Below are positions 10,691 through 23,150 of a DNA stretch of 64,000 nt, piece after piece. Within the stretch, counting starts at the first letter, position 1, and every line of letters starts with the position of its first letter. The notes under the pieces were generated by a model that saw only the letters and a list, made by a program, of their open reading frames with translations, searched no databases and was not told the DNA's origin. Source of the stretch: Neodontobutis hainanensis (Eukaryota > Chordata > Actinopteri > Gobiiformes > Odontobutidae). Where the stretch lies: assembly GCA_024349245.1 (NCBI GenBank), contig JALDNG010000102.1:461001-525000 (forward strand). The letters run 5' to 3'. The translations under genes and the position numbers were made by a program.

Positions 10691-12947
10691 AATAAAAAAA
10701 TAACTTAAAACAAAACTAAAAGAAAAGAGTGCAGATTAAAAACTTTTTAAATCTTTTCTTTTTTATTATATTTTATTATCATTCCAATCTTTAGTTAAAG
10801 TATTAGTTGAAATGTAGAATGTGTTTACACTACTTTATTCTTGTGTTAGGTTCCAATTGCTAAAGGGATGTTTTGCTGATGTAATGGTTCAGCAAACCGG
10901 CAATATTCAGTTAACAATTTTGTAATTTTTTGTGTATTTACTTTCAGGAACAAAATTCACCAATGTATTTGTCTAAAGAGGAAGGAAGGTGGCTAGTTGC
11001 CATGGATACAGAAATAAGAGTGCAATGTTTGTTTTCCTCCAATAGAACAGTTTTGTTGTAACAATATAGATACACAACTTGCTTTGTGTAAATTATAATA
11101 CATTATCATCCATAAAGAGTAAACAAACCTATCAGAGGACAAACGTCATATCTGTAAAGACACCTCTGTCTGCGGCTTATGAGTTTGTTTATAAAGTTTA
11201 CTCCAGGACATGGTCTTAATTCTCCCTGAAACCCTGTGTATTTCTTCTTAACAGCGTTAAGGATCACAATGAAATTTAATATTTAATCACTTTCATTTCA
11301 CATTCATAGTTGTACGGAATATTTAAAAGCCACATTGAAGTGTAATAATGCTTTATACAGTGGTGCTTTTTATTATTGCATTAGAGATATTTCCTCATAA
11401 AGAAAGTAACTTGAAATTATATATCTCTAACAATAGCTAAGACACAATAAATAAGTTATGAGCTCTTCTTCTAAAGCAGACTGAGCTCTCTCTCGGGTTA
11501 TATGAGGGATTTCTTGACAGTGTGGCTTTGATAAAGAGTTTGCTTTGAATCAGAAGTTATTTTCACATCATTAACTAACAACTAACTAACTTAACATCGA
11601 TTTAGAAAAGTTTTACAGAGGGTAGGTTTATATAGCTTATATGAAAGATTAACTCCACAAACACAAATGGGAATAAAAAAAACACTATAAAAACTGCTTA
11701 AGCAGGTGTTAGTGGGTGGTTGATTTGTTTTATAGCATTTTCTCTGCATATGCTTCTTGTTGTCTTTAACATTTTGCCACTGTCAGTACATTGAATCTGC
11801 TGAAGTTGGTTGTTTGCCCTCTTCATAAGCCCTCCACTGCATTCACAAACGCTGGTATGGAAGTGACAGCATCTCTCGGGGTACAGAGTGTTTTGGAATG
11901 TGTTCATGTGTTTATTCTGCCACGAGCTCATAAGAAGTTTGAACAGTCAGGCAAGTGTCTAAAACACATGGACGCTTTTCTTTTGACCTCCACACCATTG
12001 CTCATATTTCTGTTAAACAGCTGTGTTCAGTGATTTGTTAAATTATTACCTGTCAATGGATTCAATTCTCACATGAATGACTTTTTTTTTATAAAGATGT
12101 GAAAGCTGCACGCTCTCTCTAAAGCACAGTGACCTCACTGCCACATTCACCTTTTGTTCAATAATTAATCATACTGTCATAACGGATTCACAGTCTAATT
12201 TATTCCTATGACAGAATCCTTGAAAATCACAGCTTTAACTTAATATCATCGTATTATCACCACTGAATATTGCATTACACATTAGAGACAACACATTTTA
12301 AATTGAAAATATTCACAGCCTACTCCTAAAGTCTCATGACAAAGCACATTGTAGCATTATATTTTCAATGCATAATGAACTCTTTTCAAATGCATAAACT
12401 CCTTCCTCAAAGTGCAAAATTGTAATTAAGTTACAGTTAATTAATTCAGAATTTTTTTTTTTATAAATTTTGCTAAATACACCTTGAAAACACTGGTTCT
12501 TGTCCATGTCCCTTTTACCTTATTGCTTTGAAACATCAACATGGGAGCAGGTGCTGCCATTTTTACACATGGCTCAGCTCTCCTGTCAACCACGTGTGTG
12601 ACACCAGCATACATTCCTCATTATTTATTTTTTTATTCATTGTAAATTGTTTTGAAGACAGTAGCAGTGCATTTAGAAAACATTTATTTTTACCACCCCT
12701 AGTTCTGTCAGCTATCACAGCCTTTTCACAAGCACTCAACCCACCTCCACCGACTGTATAACTATCTTTTTTGGATTAATTTCGGGATTATGACTGCAAT
12801 ATAGTTTGGTTAATTATATGCAAAAAGCAAAAATGCTTTTGGCTTGTGCTTAGAGCTACAAGAACAGTCAGTTATGACAGAAATTAGCAGAAATATTTGA
12901 GTTCAAGAATTTATTTGCTATTGATTTTTATAAACCAAGCAGACACT
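10691..12947. other. intronic stretch without a gene
   Basis: AT-rich; no exon-like motif, RNA gene or classifiable repeat seen. Confidence 0.55.
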
Positions 12948-13060
12948 AGTTTAGTTTAGTTTAGTTTATTGTTTATTCGACAGGGACCATGTGCAAACAC
13001 ATTAATCTAACAAAAGAAAAAATGCTTTACACCAGATTTATTAGTGCTAAGAATAGTTAT
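12948..13060 (-). repeat. non-LTR retroelement 3' end with (CTAAA)n tail
   Basis: TAGTTTAGTTTAGTTTAGTT at about 12948-12967 followed by TATTCGACAGGGACCATGTG, ACATTAATCTAAC and AATGCTTTACACCAG. On the minus strand this reads as a body ending GTCCCTGTCG...AATAAAC and a (CTAAA)n tail, a layout seen in fish LINE/SINE 3' ends. Family not assigned. Confidence 0.55.
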
Positions 13061-15138
13061 AAAAAATATTGAAACAGCACAACACAACAGTCGATATTCT
13101 TTAAATAGTTGTTTCTTATAAGTTAAAAAAAGAGTACTTACTCCTTTACTTTCATGCCACCAAACAGTTAGGTTGACAACTCAGATTTGGAAACATTCTA
13201 AACAGGAAAAGAGAAGAGAAACATAAGCCTATGATGGCTTGAATATAACCTGTTAGTCCATAATGAAATGGGCTACATAGCACTTCTTAAAATGAGTTAC
13301 CTAATATCTTCTTTAGCTGACATTTATTAAATGCAGGCAGACTTAAGGCAAGCTATTTATAGTAAATCAGTCGTCCCTGCAGATGCAGCTTTCGACTCAA
13401 CAGCCATGTCTGTCTAAACCAAATCCCGTCAGATGAAACGGCACTACTTTAAACTGAGAGGAAAGTGGTATTGTGTGGTATTCTAGAAACAACAGTGTAA
13501 TTTGAAATTAGATATTTCATATCCATTAGAAAATTACTATTTAACAACTGTTCTAATTCACATAGTTTAGATATACTGTAAAAAAAATAAAGTAAAGCAA
13601 AAGTGAAAAATACTCTAGTAACATGTTTTTTGTGATTTTGTTTTATATATTACATTCACAGAAAGATGTTGGGAAAAGCTGTACATTTTAACTGAATTCT
13701 TCAGCTAAGATTACGGTCTATCCATAATAATACATTTATGTCCAAGCTTATATGTAAATCATACTCATAAATATAAAATCAAATTCTCTTCTATAGGGAT
13801 AAACATACAGTATGTCATTAAACACAGTCTACAGTAGGGACAATGTCAAACGCATGTCTGCACAGTTACATCTTATGATATTCTATTTCAAGGCTTGACT
13901 GTGGCAGAGAGGGTCCAATGTGACATCTTTAGGAGTCGAGTCCCTGGAGGCTATACATACTATCACATGTCAGAGAACAACTTTCAATTGTAGCTATTCT
14001 TTACATTCCCTGCTTCTCAATGTATTCCCTTTTCCCTTGTGGCAGCCACCCTAATGACTGCTAGTCAGGATAAAACAAACTGCAAAAAGCTTGTGCTCGT
14101 GTTGTTTATGTCTGCCACAAGAAGGAGTTTGTTTTTCTCCCCTGTCCTCCCTCGCTTCCTCCGTCTCTACCTGTTCTTTTCCATCTATCCACGCACACAC
14201 ATACACCTCTTTCGGCTTCTCCATGGTCTCATTATTATCTTGCTAATGGTTCCCTGTGGATGTAAAGCTCTGCTGATCCAAGCAGCTGGAGAGGTGCACA
14301 CACCACAACCACCAGACAGACAGACAGCGAGCCCAATGCACACACACATCTGTACTGTATACAGCACATGGCCAGGTAAAGGATGGTAATCGAGGACCAT
14401 ATGTTCCCACTAGTGTAAAAAAATGACACATTTAATAATTTAATAGCCGTGCTCTACCTTTCACCACACATGCAGATCCATTCTGTCCATACTGCTAATC
14501 CCTCCCTGTGAAAGTCAGGATGGAAATTCAATTTTCTATGCACTGATATCCCAAAGTGCAATTACTATAGAAACCAGAATATAGCAAGCGTTTCCATTTT
14601 AAATCTCTACAGGCAGAAGTGAGTAGTAGTCAAAGTTGGGCATGTAAATGATTGTTTAGACAAGGCATTTTATGAAATTAAGTACATTATTTATTTAAGA
14701 TTAAATTGTATTATGTTTCTGATTTGTTTGTTTTTTTGACAAAATTATATTTCATTTGTTTTTAAACTAGAAGAGACCAAATTTGATGGAGCCTGTGAAA
14801 GACGATCGATAGTAGTGATAATCTAACCACACTAAACTGTTGCTAAAATCACTGGCTTACTGCTGAAGTATCTAATGCATTCATGGCCAGCTATGATCTT
14901 TTGCGCTAATTTGCCGTTGCAATGCAGAGATTGGTCGACAAAGATGTTACCTTTGCTGCTGAAATGGACACTAGGCATATACGTTTTTTTACGTTGATTT
15001 TTGCAGTAACTTCTGATGTCTGCCTTGACTCAGCACAAAACACGTGACATCTAAATCAATATGACAGCTATCTATTTGTATGCTACATAAAAGAGTGAGA
15101 ACCTTCACAGACATTATGTAAGTAAATCAAACATTAGG
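13061..15138. other. intronic stretch without a gene
   Basis: Nothing classifiable. Short CA-rich and (GACA)n-like runs occur near 14191-14204 and 14314-14328. Reading frames here show no domain motifs. Confidence 0.55.
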
Positions 15139-15303
15139 TCCAGTGTTTAACTCCTGGAACGGACGGGGACTTTCAGTGTGGAGTTTGCACCTGCGCTTGG
15201 GTGGGTTTCTTCCAGGTATTCTGGATGGCCCCACCAACAAAAAAAACAAGCCCCCTAGTGTGTCTGCCAACAAGGATAATAAATGGATAAAAAAAAAAAA
15301 AAA
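15139..15303 (+). repeat. degraded SINE fragment with poly(A)
   Basis: GACTTTCAGTGTGGAGTTTG, then GGGTGGGTTTCTTCCAGGTA and TTCTGG match the downstream half of the family at 6864 and 24774, which lack this latter part. It ends with GGATAAATGGATAAA-like sequence and a run of about 14 A at 15290-15303. The tRNA-like head is lost or unrecognisable. Confidence 0.6.
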
Positions 15304-16984
15304 CTGAAGTCCACTGCCTGTTGTCTCCTCATTGTGCTTTTATAAAAAAACAGTCCCTTGTGATTTTTTTTAAAGAGAAGTGTCTTAGCAATTGCAGTAG
15401 TAACCATGTTTGCATTTTTTCTCACATAATAATGCATAATATTAGCACAACATTTGAAATGATATTCACAACCGTAATGAGCCCCCCCCACTCCTCCCTC
15501 GCTTCCACAGATCAATGTACCAGACTTGTAGTGACACTTGAAGTACTCTTATCTCCCCTTTGCAGACCTGCTCGAATCCTAATGCCCGTCCTCCTCAGGC
15601 TTCTCTTCTTTTCTCCACCTATCCAGTCTTTGCTTGCACTCGGCAGCCCAGCTTTCCCCTCTCCTGCTACCCTCCCCTCTCATTATATTGATGTTCATGA
15701 TGGCTGCTGTCTGAAGTTTGTTAACAGTGACATATGAGGCTGCTGTTTGCTGCAGACTGGTCAACCTTATTCTCCTCTGCTCTGTTCTCCCTGGGTCTTT
15801 CTCATGTTTGTATTTCTGGTAAAAAACTTACTATAATTTTTATTCAGTGCAGCTCTGTTGACCCCAGGGCCGAGCACATAATGGTCTAAAATGTTTCTCA
15901 ACAGAATAACGCAGTGTCAGTGTATCAGAGCTTATGGTGTCATTGTCATTTAAAATGGCAATTTAAAGTCTGCCCACAGCCGCTTATCCTTTGTGTATAT
16001 TCAGTTGGCGCGTTCAGCATGACAGCAAAAAATACTCTAGTGAGTGGTGAGAGAAAACCAATTTACAACAGGCCTCTACAGTGCATTTCAGCTTCAATTT
16101 TCAGAAGAAAAAGGAACAGTGTCGGCATGTCTTGTTCCTTGAACTGGACAGTGTCTAACTCCCCAGTTCTAATACTTAAAAAGGGTCAGAGTCTACTGAA
16201 AAGCTTGGAAGTGAGGGGCCCACTTGCCAACAAGTAACCAAATCCTGGTGAAATAAAAGATTAGATTAAAGAAGTAATTCGAAAGATAGGGATGATAAAG
16301 TTTAACTGATAAGACGTGCACCAGTGCTTTTTCAATTCATTCCAAAACCTATTCTAATCCGTTTAAGTAGGACATTTCCTGGTAATAATAAGGTTAGATT
16401 TTGTTTCAGATTTAGCTCCAGGCTGTTTGAGTCTTTTATTTTAATGTGGAACTACAAACGTAATGTCTATTATATTTAATGTAATGTCTTTTTTGATTAG
16501 TTTTTATGTTATTTTCTTATTTGATGTATATATTTGCCTTGAAATCTTTAGTGTCTACAAGATTACACAAAAACCACACCATAAAAATATTGTAAAATGG
16601 TGTTTTTAGACTGTGTATTCAAATAATTGTTACAAGACCACAAGTACCAGAGAGTTCAATAAAATACAATAGTCATATGGTTATTGTTATTGTAATTCCG
16701 TCTGGTTAATGTTGATGTAATGTGGTGTGGTTATTGTTGTATTTTTTTATATGTTGTTATAATTCTGTTTCTTTATATAAAGTGTGTTTTGACTTTTGCG
16801 TTTTGTTGAGCTCTATGGGCCACCGTACACAAGGCTAATAATGGATTTGACTCGTATGTTACCCAACAAAGTCTTCTCAGTGAAATTACTTTTTCACACT
16901 TTATTACAGTTTAAACACAACATTTCTGTAAAAATACTCTAAATACTCTCATTGAATAGCATAGATGTTTTTGTTGTATGCCAA
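15304..16984. other. intronic stretch without a gene
   Basis: A pyrimidine-rich segment spans about 15482-15690. 16430-16800 is AT-rich low-complexity sequence with repeated GTTATTGTT and TAATGTCT words. A 138-codon frame overlaps the pyrimidine-rich part and has no recognisable features. Confidence 0.5.
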
Positions 16985-17285
16985 TTAGTAAGTGCCTTTT
17001 GGCTTAGTAGTTTGCATGAGTGGCTTGGCAATGGGCCTCCATTTTTCCTGAGCTTGGGATTGGCACAGACAGGGACTGTGGCTATAGTTGGCCACAAGGG
17101 GATTCGAACCCAATTGACTCAATTACTGAAACAGTCAGAAATCAAATTGGAGGCAGAGGATTCACAGTGGCCCCTCCCCTGAAGGAAACTCCCGAAAGGC
17201 AAAGAAGAAGTCAGAAATCAAATAATTATCCAACCCTCTTGCCCCACTGTAGGTCACTTCAAACGCAGGTATTGGATTACTAACA
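16985..17285 (-). repeat. probable tRNA-derived SINE (minus strand, degraded)
   Basis: The + strand contains GGGGATTCGAACCCAAT at about 17098, the reverse complement of a Pol III B box (GGTTCGAATCCCC). On the minus strand it is followed by GGCCAACTATAGCCACAGTC, CCAATCCCAAGCTCAGG and AAAAATGGAGGCCCATTGCC, resembling a fish SINE body with CCCAAGCCCGGATAAATGG. Ends are uncertain. Confidence 0.45.
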
Positions 17286-20200
17286 CGACAAACATCATAA
17301 CATTCAGCAGCCCGTGAAAAAACAACATTTTTTTTACACGTTTTTATTTATTTATTTTTTTGACATGTTTTATGGACTACAAAATTCCATCTAGTGCAGC
17401 TACAACCTAAGACTTCAAGTAGACGTGTGCCCTGGATTGAGAAATTAGGGGTTAGTAATGTTTAGGTTGAAATGATAGAAATGCTTTACAATGTGTTAGA
17501 CCAGCTTTGGATTTTTACAAGGGTTCTTAAATGAACAATGCCATTTTGGTGAGTTATTACAAATGAATCATTATCTTTTAAAGAAACAGGTCTCTATTTC
17601 CAGTTTACTTTTTTGTGACACTAGCTTCTCCTTCAGAATCCCAGTGACATTACTTCTTTCAGGCCACCCACTAACTAAATAATAGTGCAGTGCAGTGCAT
17701 CATAGTAAATGTCAGGCTTGACGTAAACAATGATGGGGAAAAAAAATAAAAAAATTACAGTGCACATGATGGAAAAAAGCATACAATTGTAACCATGCAA
17801 CTACTCTGCACACAATATTTATTTTCAATTCACTTCATGACCAGTTGACCACTGAGAAAACAGTTTGGCAGGTTGCAGTAACAATTAGTAACAGTACAAA
17901 CACCCACAAGCGGTGTTGTTAAAAATGAATTTTGAAATGTTATATATTGATTTCAAAACTTACAGTGATATTTTTAAAACCTGTTTGGTTGAGCTGACAA
18001 AAGGAACAATGTTTATGTTGTAAGAATGTATAATCACAGGTGAAAATATTAATGGGTACAAATGCATTTAATTTGTTGTTTAATTTAAGTCTGTTTTGTG
18101 ACTGCTGCTTTTAGTCTTAAGGCAACTTCTACTAGATCCAAAATAACAGATGACCGAATCTATGTAACTTTATGGTTAAATGAGTATAGGACAATAGAAA
18201 ATAATCACCAGTGTTGTTTCATTTAATGATGCTATTTAACTCTTTTTAATTCAACTTTGTGTAAAGATGCACATTCAAACTTTTGAGTCAAGTGTCATTT
18301 GTACGGTTCTTAACTGCAGTGCGATTGTTGTAGAAAATGTTTTTACGGCCTTGGCTACTTCTGCTTGTTGTGTGCTGACACTGCAAACACACAGAAACAC
18401 ACATATAATACAATGCCCACCAGAAGCATCTCAAGACTCAAATATTCATGCACACTCAAGCAAAAAGCTGGAGCCTTGCCTGCACAAATTCATTTTTACA
18501 TTCCAACACAGACATAGAAGCAGTTCTAGAGTCAGCGGGGAATCATTTAGCCACTAAATGATTCAGGTTATTCACTGGATCTGTCTGTGTATCTGTTTTT
18601 GTCTGTGTGTTTTGTATAAATACAAACAATTACTAACAATAAAGCAAAGACATGGAACATTAAAACATATAAATGGAGACGCTGTTTACTTTGTAGTTCT
18701 ACTGGGGATCTGAGTTCTCACAGATGTGATTAGATTTAAAACCACTGTTTTACTTTTTGATTTAAAAATTTGAAAATGTTAAAATTGTTAGTTTTTTTTT
18801 TTCAGTCTTCCAAATGTGTGGTCCTTTGACGGTCAAGGAGCTCTGATCAAATTTAGTGTTCCTCTTTGCTGGTCTACAGCTCCCCTAGTGGTTATACTTC
18901 TACTGCTGTACTTTTAGATCAGACCACATACAATTTCTGGGGCACTTAATACATTTAAAGATACATTTTAAGAATAAACTTATTTTCAAACTTCCTTCAT
19001 CAAGACATCGGACTGTATGTTATCTTAAAGTTTATTTATTATTGGTTTATTTTATTGGTTCTTAGCAATGTCGCTTTGAGCAGTATTAAGAGAAACACTC
19101 TTGAGACAGACCCTTTCCATTAGTAACACTTATACCTGCATATAGACAAATGTAACACTTCACATCAACCAGAAGAGTGGCTGTTAACGGCCCTCACACC
19201 AGTGTTTGCTCTGCTGCACACAGCTGTGCACCGCCACACTTCTGTTCACTTCACACTTGAAGATCACTTTAGACAATGAGAGCCTTGTGCTATACTTGAC
19301 CTCTGAAATGATGACTACATCTGTTAATCTCACCGCATCTAGACAATGCTCAAACATACATGGGTTTTTCTCGATACTTAAAGTCATGCCTTGCAGCTGA
19401 AGTCTTTTTGGTTTTGTATGTTAAGTATTGTGCAGCCTACATATGTTTTCTGTGCAAAGGGTGTGTGTGCTCTTCATTGTTGCTGGGAGGAATTACAGAT
19501 TGAAGATTAGCTATGGCTGCTTAGTCACATCCATAAAATTCATGCCTGCATCAACAAGCGAGACAGTCTTTTTCTCGGACAATGGAACAATACTCATGGC
19601 TGTCACAGAAGCACAAAGAAGCCGTGCTGGAATTACATCACCACATAAGACTAAATTTGTAACATTTCTTGAAGATTGAAAGCAGCAACATTTTTTTTAG
19701 CTTTAAAGAATATTATATAACATCTCTTTTATTATAATCAGTAATATTATATTCAAAGTTGTGCTTGAGTAAAATGCCTCTGGTCTTGAAATGATATTTA
19801 ATAGACTTTAATATCAGCACCAAGTAAAATATACATATTATATAAAGTTATATTCATTTTGTTGTTACTTTTATGGGTTACAAAAAAAGCTTTAAAACTT
19901 ACTCTAAAAATGGTGGATACCTGGTCGACCTATGTTGTATCTTTACTATTCCATACTATTTATTTATTGATAGTAAAAAATAACCATTTCTGCCATTCAG
20001 ACTTATTTCTTCCTGAAGTACAGTATGATATTTGATGTTTATTACAAAAGGAAGACGTGCTTCAAAAGAGAGCACATTGTTTTTCTCTATAAGGTCACTG
20101 TAAAATATGGTCTGTCTTTAATGGAAGATTTGCACTTCTGTGTCTATGAATACCCAATCTGCAAAACCTAACTTTCTGAACAGACAGAAAGTATGTGTGC

Positions 20201-20405
20201 AGATGTAGGAGGTAATGTTACCATGGAAACAGAACCACCTCCACTAATACCACAGCAACATGTGTGTGTACTGGCTCCGCCGACCCAACTCTTTTTCTTC
20301 CACCCTCCTTATGTCACCCACTCCTATTTCTTTTCTTAACCTTTTTTTTTATTCTCCTTCTGTCTGCCCATACTTTGACAGGTTAATGCTCAGCTACCGT
20401 GTCAA

Positions 20406-20412
<7 letters not shown>
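17286..20412. other. intronic stretch without a gene
   Basis: No gene. Contains a perfect short hairpin at 18540-18564 (listed) and scattered A- and T-rich runs. Confidence 0.55.
18540..18564. other. perfect 11-bp inverted repeat (hairpin, 3-nt loop)
   Basis: GAATCATTTAG-CCA-CTAAATGATTC. The arms are perfectly complementary. No neighbouring gene explains it. Confidence 0.8.

Positions 20413-20457
<45 letters not shown>
20413..20457. repeat. (CA)n microsatellite, 45 bp
   Basis: Uninterrupted CA dinucleotide repeat, about 22 units. Confidence 0.98.
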
Positions 20458-20458
<1 letters not shown>

Positions 20459-20516
20459 GCCCGAGGTGGTGTTGCAACAGGGGATTTCAAAAAGGGGCAG
20501 CTGGATAGACAGTTTA

Positions 20517-20625
20517 ATCTGAGAGACAAGGAAGCAAGGTAAGAAACCAAGGGAGTGAAAAGAGAGATGTACCAGGAGATAGAGTGAGCTGAGGAGGGAT
20601 AGAGGGGAAAAGGTTACAGTAGGGA
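20517..20625. repeat. purine-rich tract
   Basis: GAGAGACAAGGAAGCAAGG and GGAGGGATAGAGGGGAAAAG typify this A/G-dominated segment that follows the (CA)n repeat by 60 bp. Confidence 0.6.
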
Positions 20626-22869
20626 CATCTCTGTAAAGGAGTCGGGAAGGGGAAGACTTTATTATGCTACACTCCAGAGAGGAGCACAGCTGAGAATCGA
20701 GGGCTGATTTTTGCTTTTGAGGCATTTTATTCAAAGTGCCTTTAAAAAAAAAGTACAGTGAACAATGACAAAGTGCAAAGAATTTTAGAAACTAGTGTTT
20801 GCCCTCTGGTGGCTGGCTGCAATATTTATCATAAATCACACTTCCTCCATGTTAATTAATGGGGGTTAAAGTATAATGTATATTTTCTGGATCACCAAAT
20901 TATTATTTCAAAAGCTAATCATTTTTCATTTGAATGCATTGACTGTGTGCTGCATTTCCATTTTCTCTTCCCAACATATCTTTAGGCCAAGACAATCGAT
21001 GTACAGATACAGTCTGCATATTCACTGGTATTATCTGTTGAGATTGATTCAATGGCAGTAATGTGTGTGTTAATCAGTGGAGCCTTAAATTCTGAAGCCG
21101 CAAAATGCTGAAAATGTTGTACTATTTGGACCCTACTATGTCATGAAATCTGGAATTTATATTTCTATATTTGAAATTGTTGGGCGATAAAAGTGTGTTG
21201 CATTGGTGCAGTGTGGTAGGAGTCAGTACTGTATTTTATCAAACTAGGTGTGTCTAATTCTTCTGATGAACAGGTGTTCAAGTGTTTTCCAGCAGCAGCT
21301 GTTTTAAGTTTCTGTTCTACTTTTACTTTGTAAATTAAAAAAATGCATTTTCTGTCTACACTGAATTTAACATATGCAGAACATGAGTAGAACTTGTGGC
21401 AAAGAGTCTCTTAAGTAGTCTTTAAACTAGAGCAGCTCTACAGAATTATGCGACTAGTCACCTCTTGAACATTTGTTTGCTAAATGGCTGTAAACAAACA
21501 TTTTCTTCAATTATCTATCCATCTATTGACATATACTATATATGTCATTTAGAAACAGTGTATATAGTTCATATGATGACAGTGTTTACATCGCTGACGG
21601 CGGTGTCCAGTGTTTCAGAAATTGCTAATATTGACTTGTGCTTTACTGCCCATGACAAAGTGCTTCAAGAAAATGTCCTCTATATATATTTCTTAAAGAC
21701 TGATGTTCACATTGCTTAAGTGGTGTTTCTGCTCTTAAAGGCAGCCATTATCAATCTGGAAGGCGGGTTTATTAAGGCCCCCTGCCGGCACATGGTCCTT
21801 GTGTTTCATGTCAAGTTATGATGGACCTGGCCATGGCCAATTTTAATGTTTGTATGTGTGACAGTGTGTGCAGAAAGTTGTGCATTGTCTCTCAGCTGAT
21901 GGATTGTTATGGTAAATACCTCCGACAGCACCTCGCCCTCTGTTTAGCTTGTGTGTGTCTGTGTGTGTTGCCGTTGGTATTTGCCAGTGCAGATGTCGGT
22001 GTATAGGCTGATCCTGTGTTCCCTTGAGAAGCCTCTGATTGACAGCTTTATCCCTGGTTGTCATGGTGATGATGATGGATGTGTTTTGGGTTACCACGGA
22101 GACCAATGTTTAGGCATTCTATCTGCATGCATAATATAGTTTTAGCATAAAGAGATTTTGTAGCTGACAAAGAACTGGAACAAAGGAGACACAGTGTGAG
22201 ACAGTAACAACTTTACTGAGTTGGCTGTTACATATGTAGCTTACAAACTAACAGCAGTTGGTCATAATAAAGGATTCTTTTATATATAGGCTAGAGATGA
22301 CTGGAGCAGAGGGACATGCAAGCAAGTGTAAAAAACAGTGCACGTCCTCTGATAAAGATGAAAGCGTCTGTACTGTGGAATTATAGAATTTTAACTATCT
22401 TCCACCTGTAGTGCTGAATTCTTAACACCTTCATCTGCAGAGTTATACAGAAGTTGTACTTTTTACAATGAAAGCACCGGGAAGGATTCGACCCCCAGTG
22501 GGCTCAGAGACATGAGATGTGTTGGAATAGAGTTTCAAAAAAAAAGAAAAAAAAAGTTGCAAGCACTTCTGAGGGCTACACTTTTTTTTACACCTCACTA
22601 TTACCGCAACACCTTTTCTGTTTTAATTTTTTTACGCCAGTGAGAGATGTTCACTTTTGAGTGTGTATAGGTATTCTGTGTGAAAGTTCCCAAACTCAAA
22701 TAACAACATTTGTGTCTTTATTAAAATGTGTACAAAACTATTGCCATTCTTTTTATCAAGAGTCAACATGTGTCAAGATGTGGCACATGTGAGCATATAT
22801 TAGCTTAACCTACAATTTATTATGGACACAAAAGAAGGGAATTTAATGTTGTCTTTGAAAAATGTCTAA
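20626..22869. other. intronic stretch without a gene
   Basis: No exon-like motif or classifiable repeat. GT-rich short runs occur near 21943-21968. Confidence 0.55.
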
Positions 22870-23150
22870 GGCGGCATTATAGCTCAGTGGGTAGAGTGGC
22901 CGTCCTTCGACCAGCAGGTGGGTGGATAGATCCCCGCTCTAAGCATCCCAAAACATCATAACATCCTGCTTTCCCCCACATACTGTCATTGTGTCCTTGG
23001 GCAAGAAACTTAACCTACATTGCCTCCAGTGAAGTTCTGTAGCACTGGTAATAGTTGAATGTGTGTAAAGCGCTTTGAGTGCCTACTACAGTAGGTGGAA
23101 AAGCACTATATAAAAATAAAGACTTTTATTATTATTATTATAAATGGGAT
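22870..23150 (+). repeat. tRNA-derived SINE, copy with GCGCTTTGAGTGCC tail
   Basis: Begins GGCGGCATTATAGCTCAGTG then GGTAGAG, a near-perfect Pol III A box. The B box region (GTGGATAGATCCCC) is degraded. The body contains GTGTCCTTGGGCAAGAAAC and ACATTGCCTCCAGTG, shared with the copy at 7061-7278. The 3' end differs: AAAGCGCTTTGAGTGCCTAC, GTAGGTGGAAAAGCACTATA and a (TTA)n tail near 23130-23150. Confidence 0.85.

Noticed and set aside
15321..15737. 138-codon open frame on the + strand
   Set aside because: Runs across a pyrimidine-rich tract with no recognisable domain; overlaps a frame of similar quality on the other strand.
22870..22935. tRNA gene-like A box (TAGCTCAGTGGGTAGAG)
   Set aside because: B box and acceptor stem are degraded and the sequence continues into a SINE body, so it is a tRNA-derived SINE rather than a tRNA gene.
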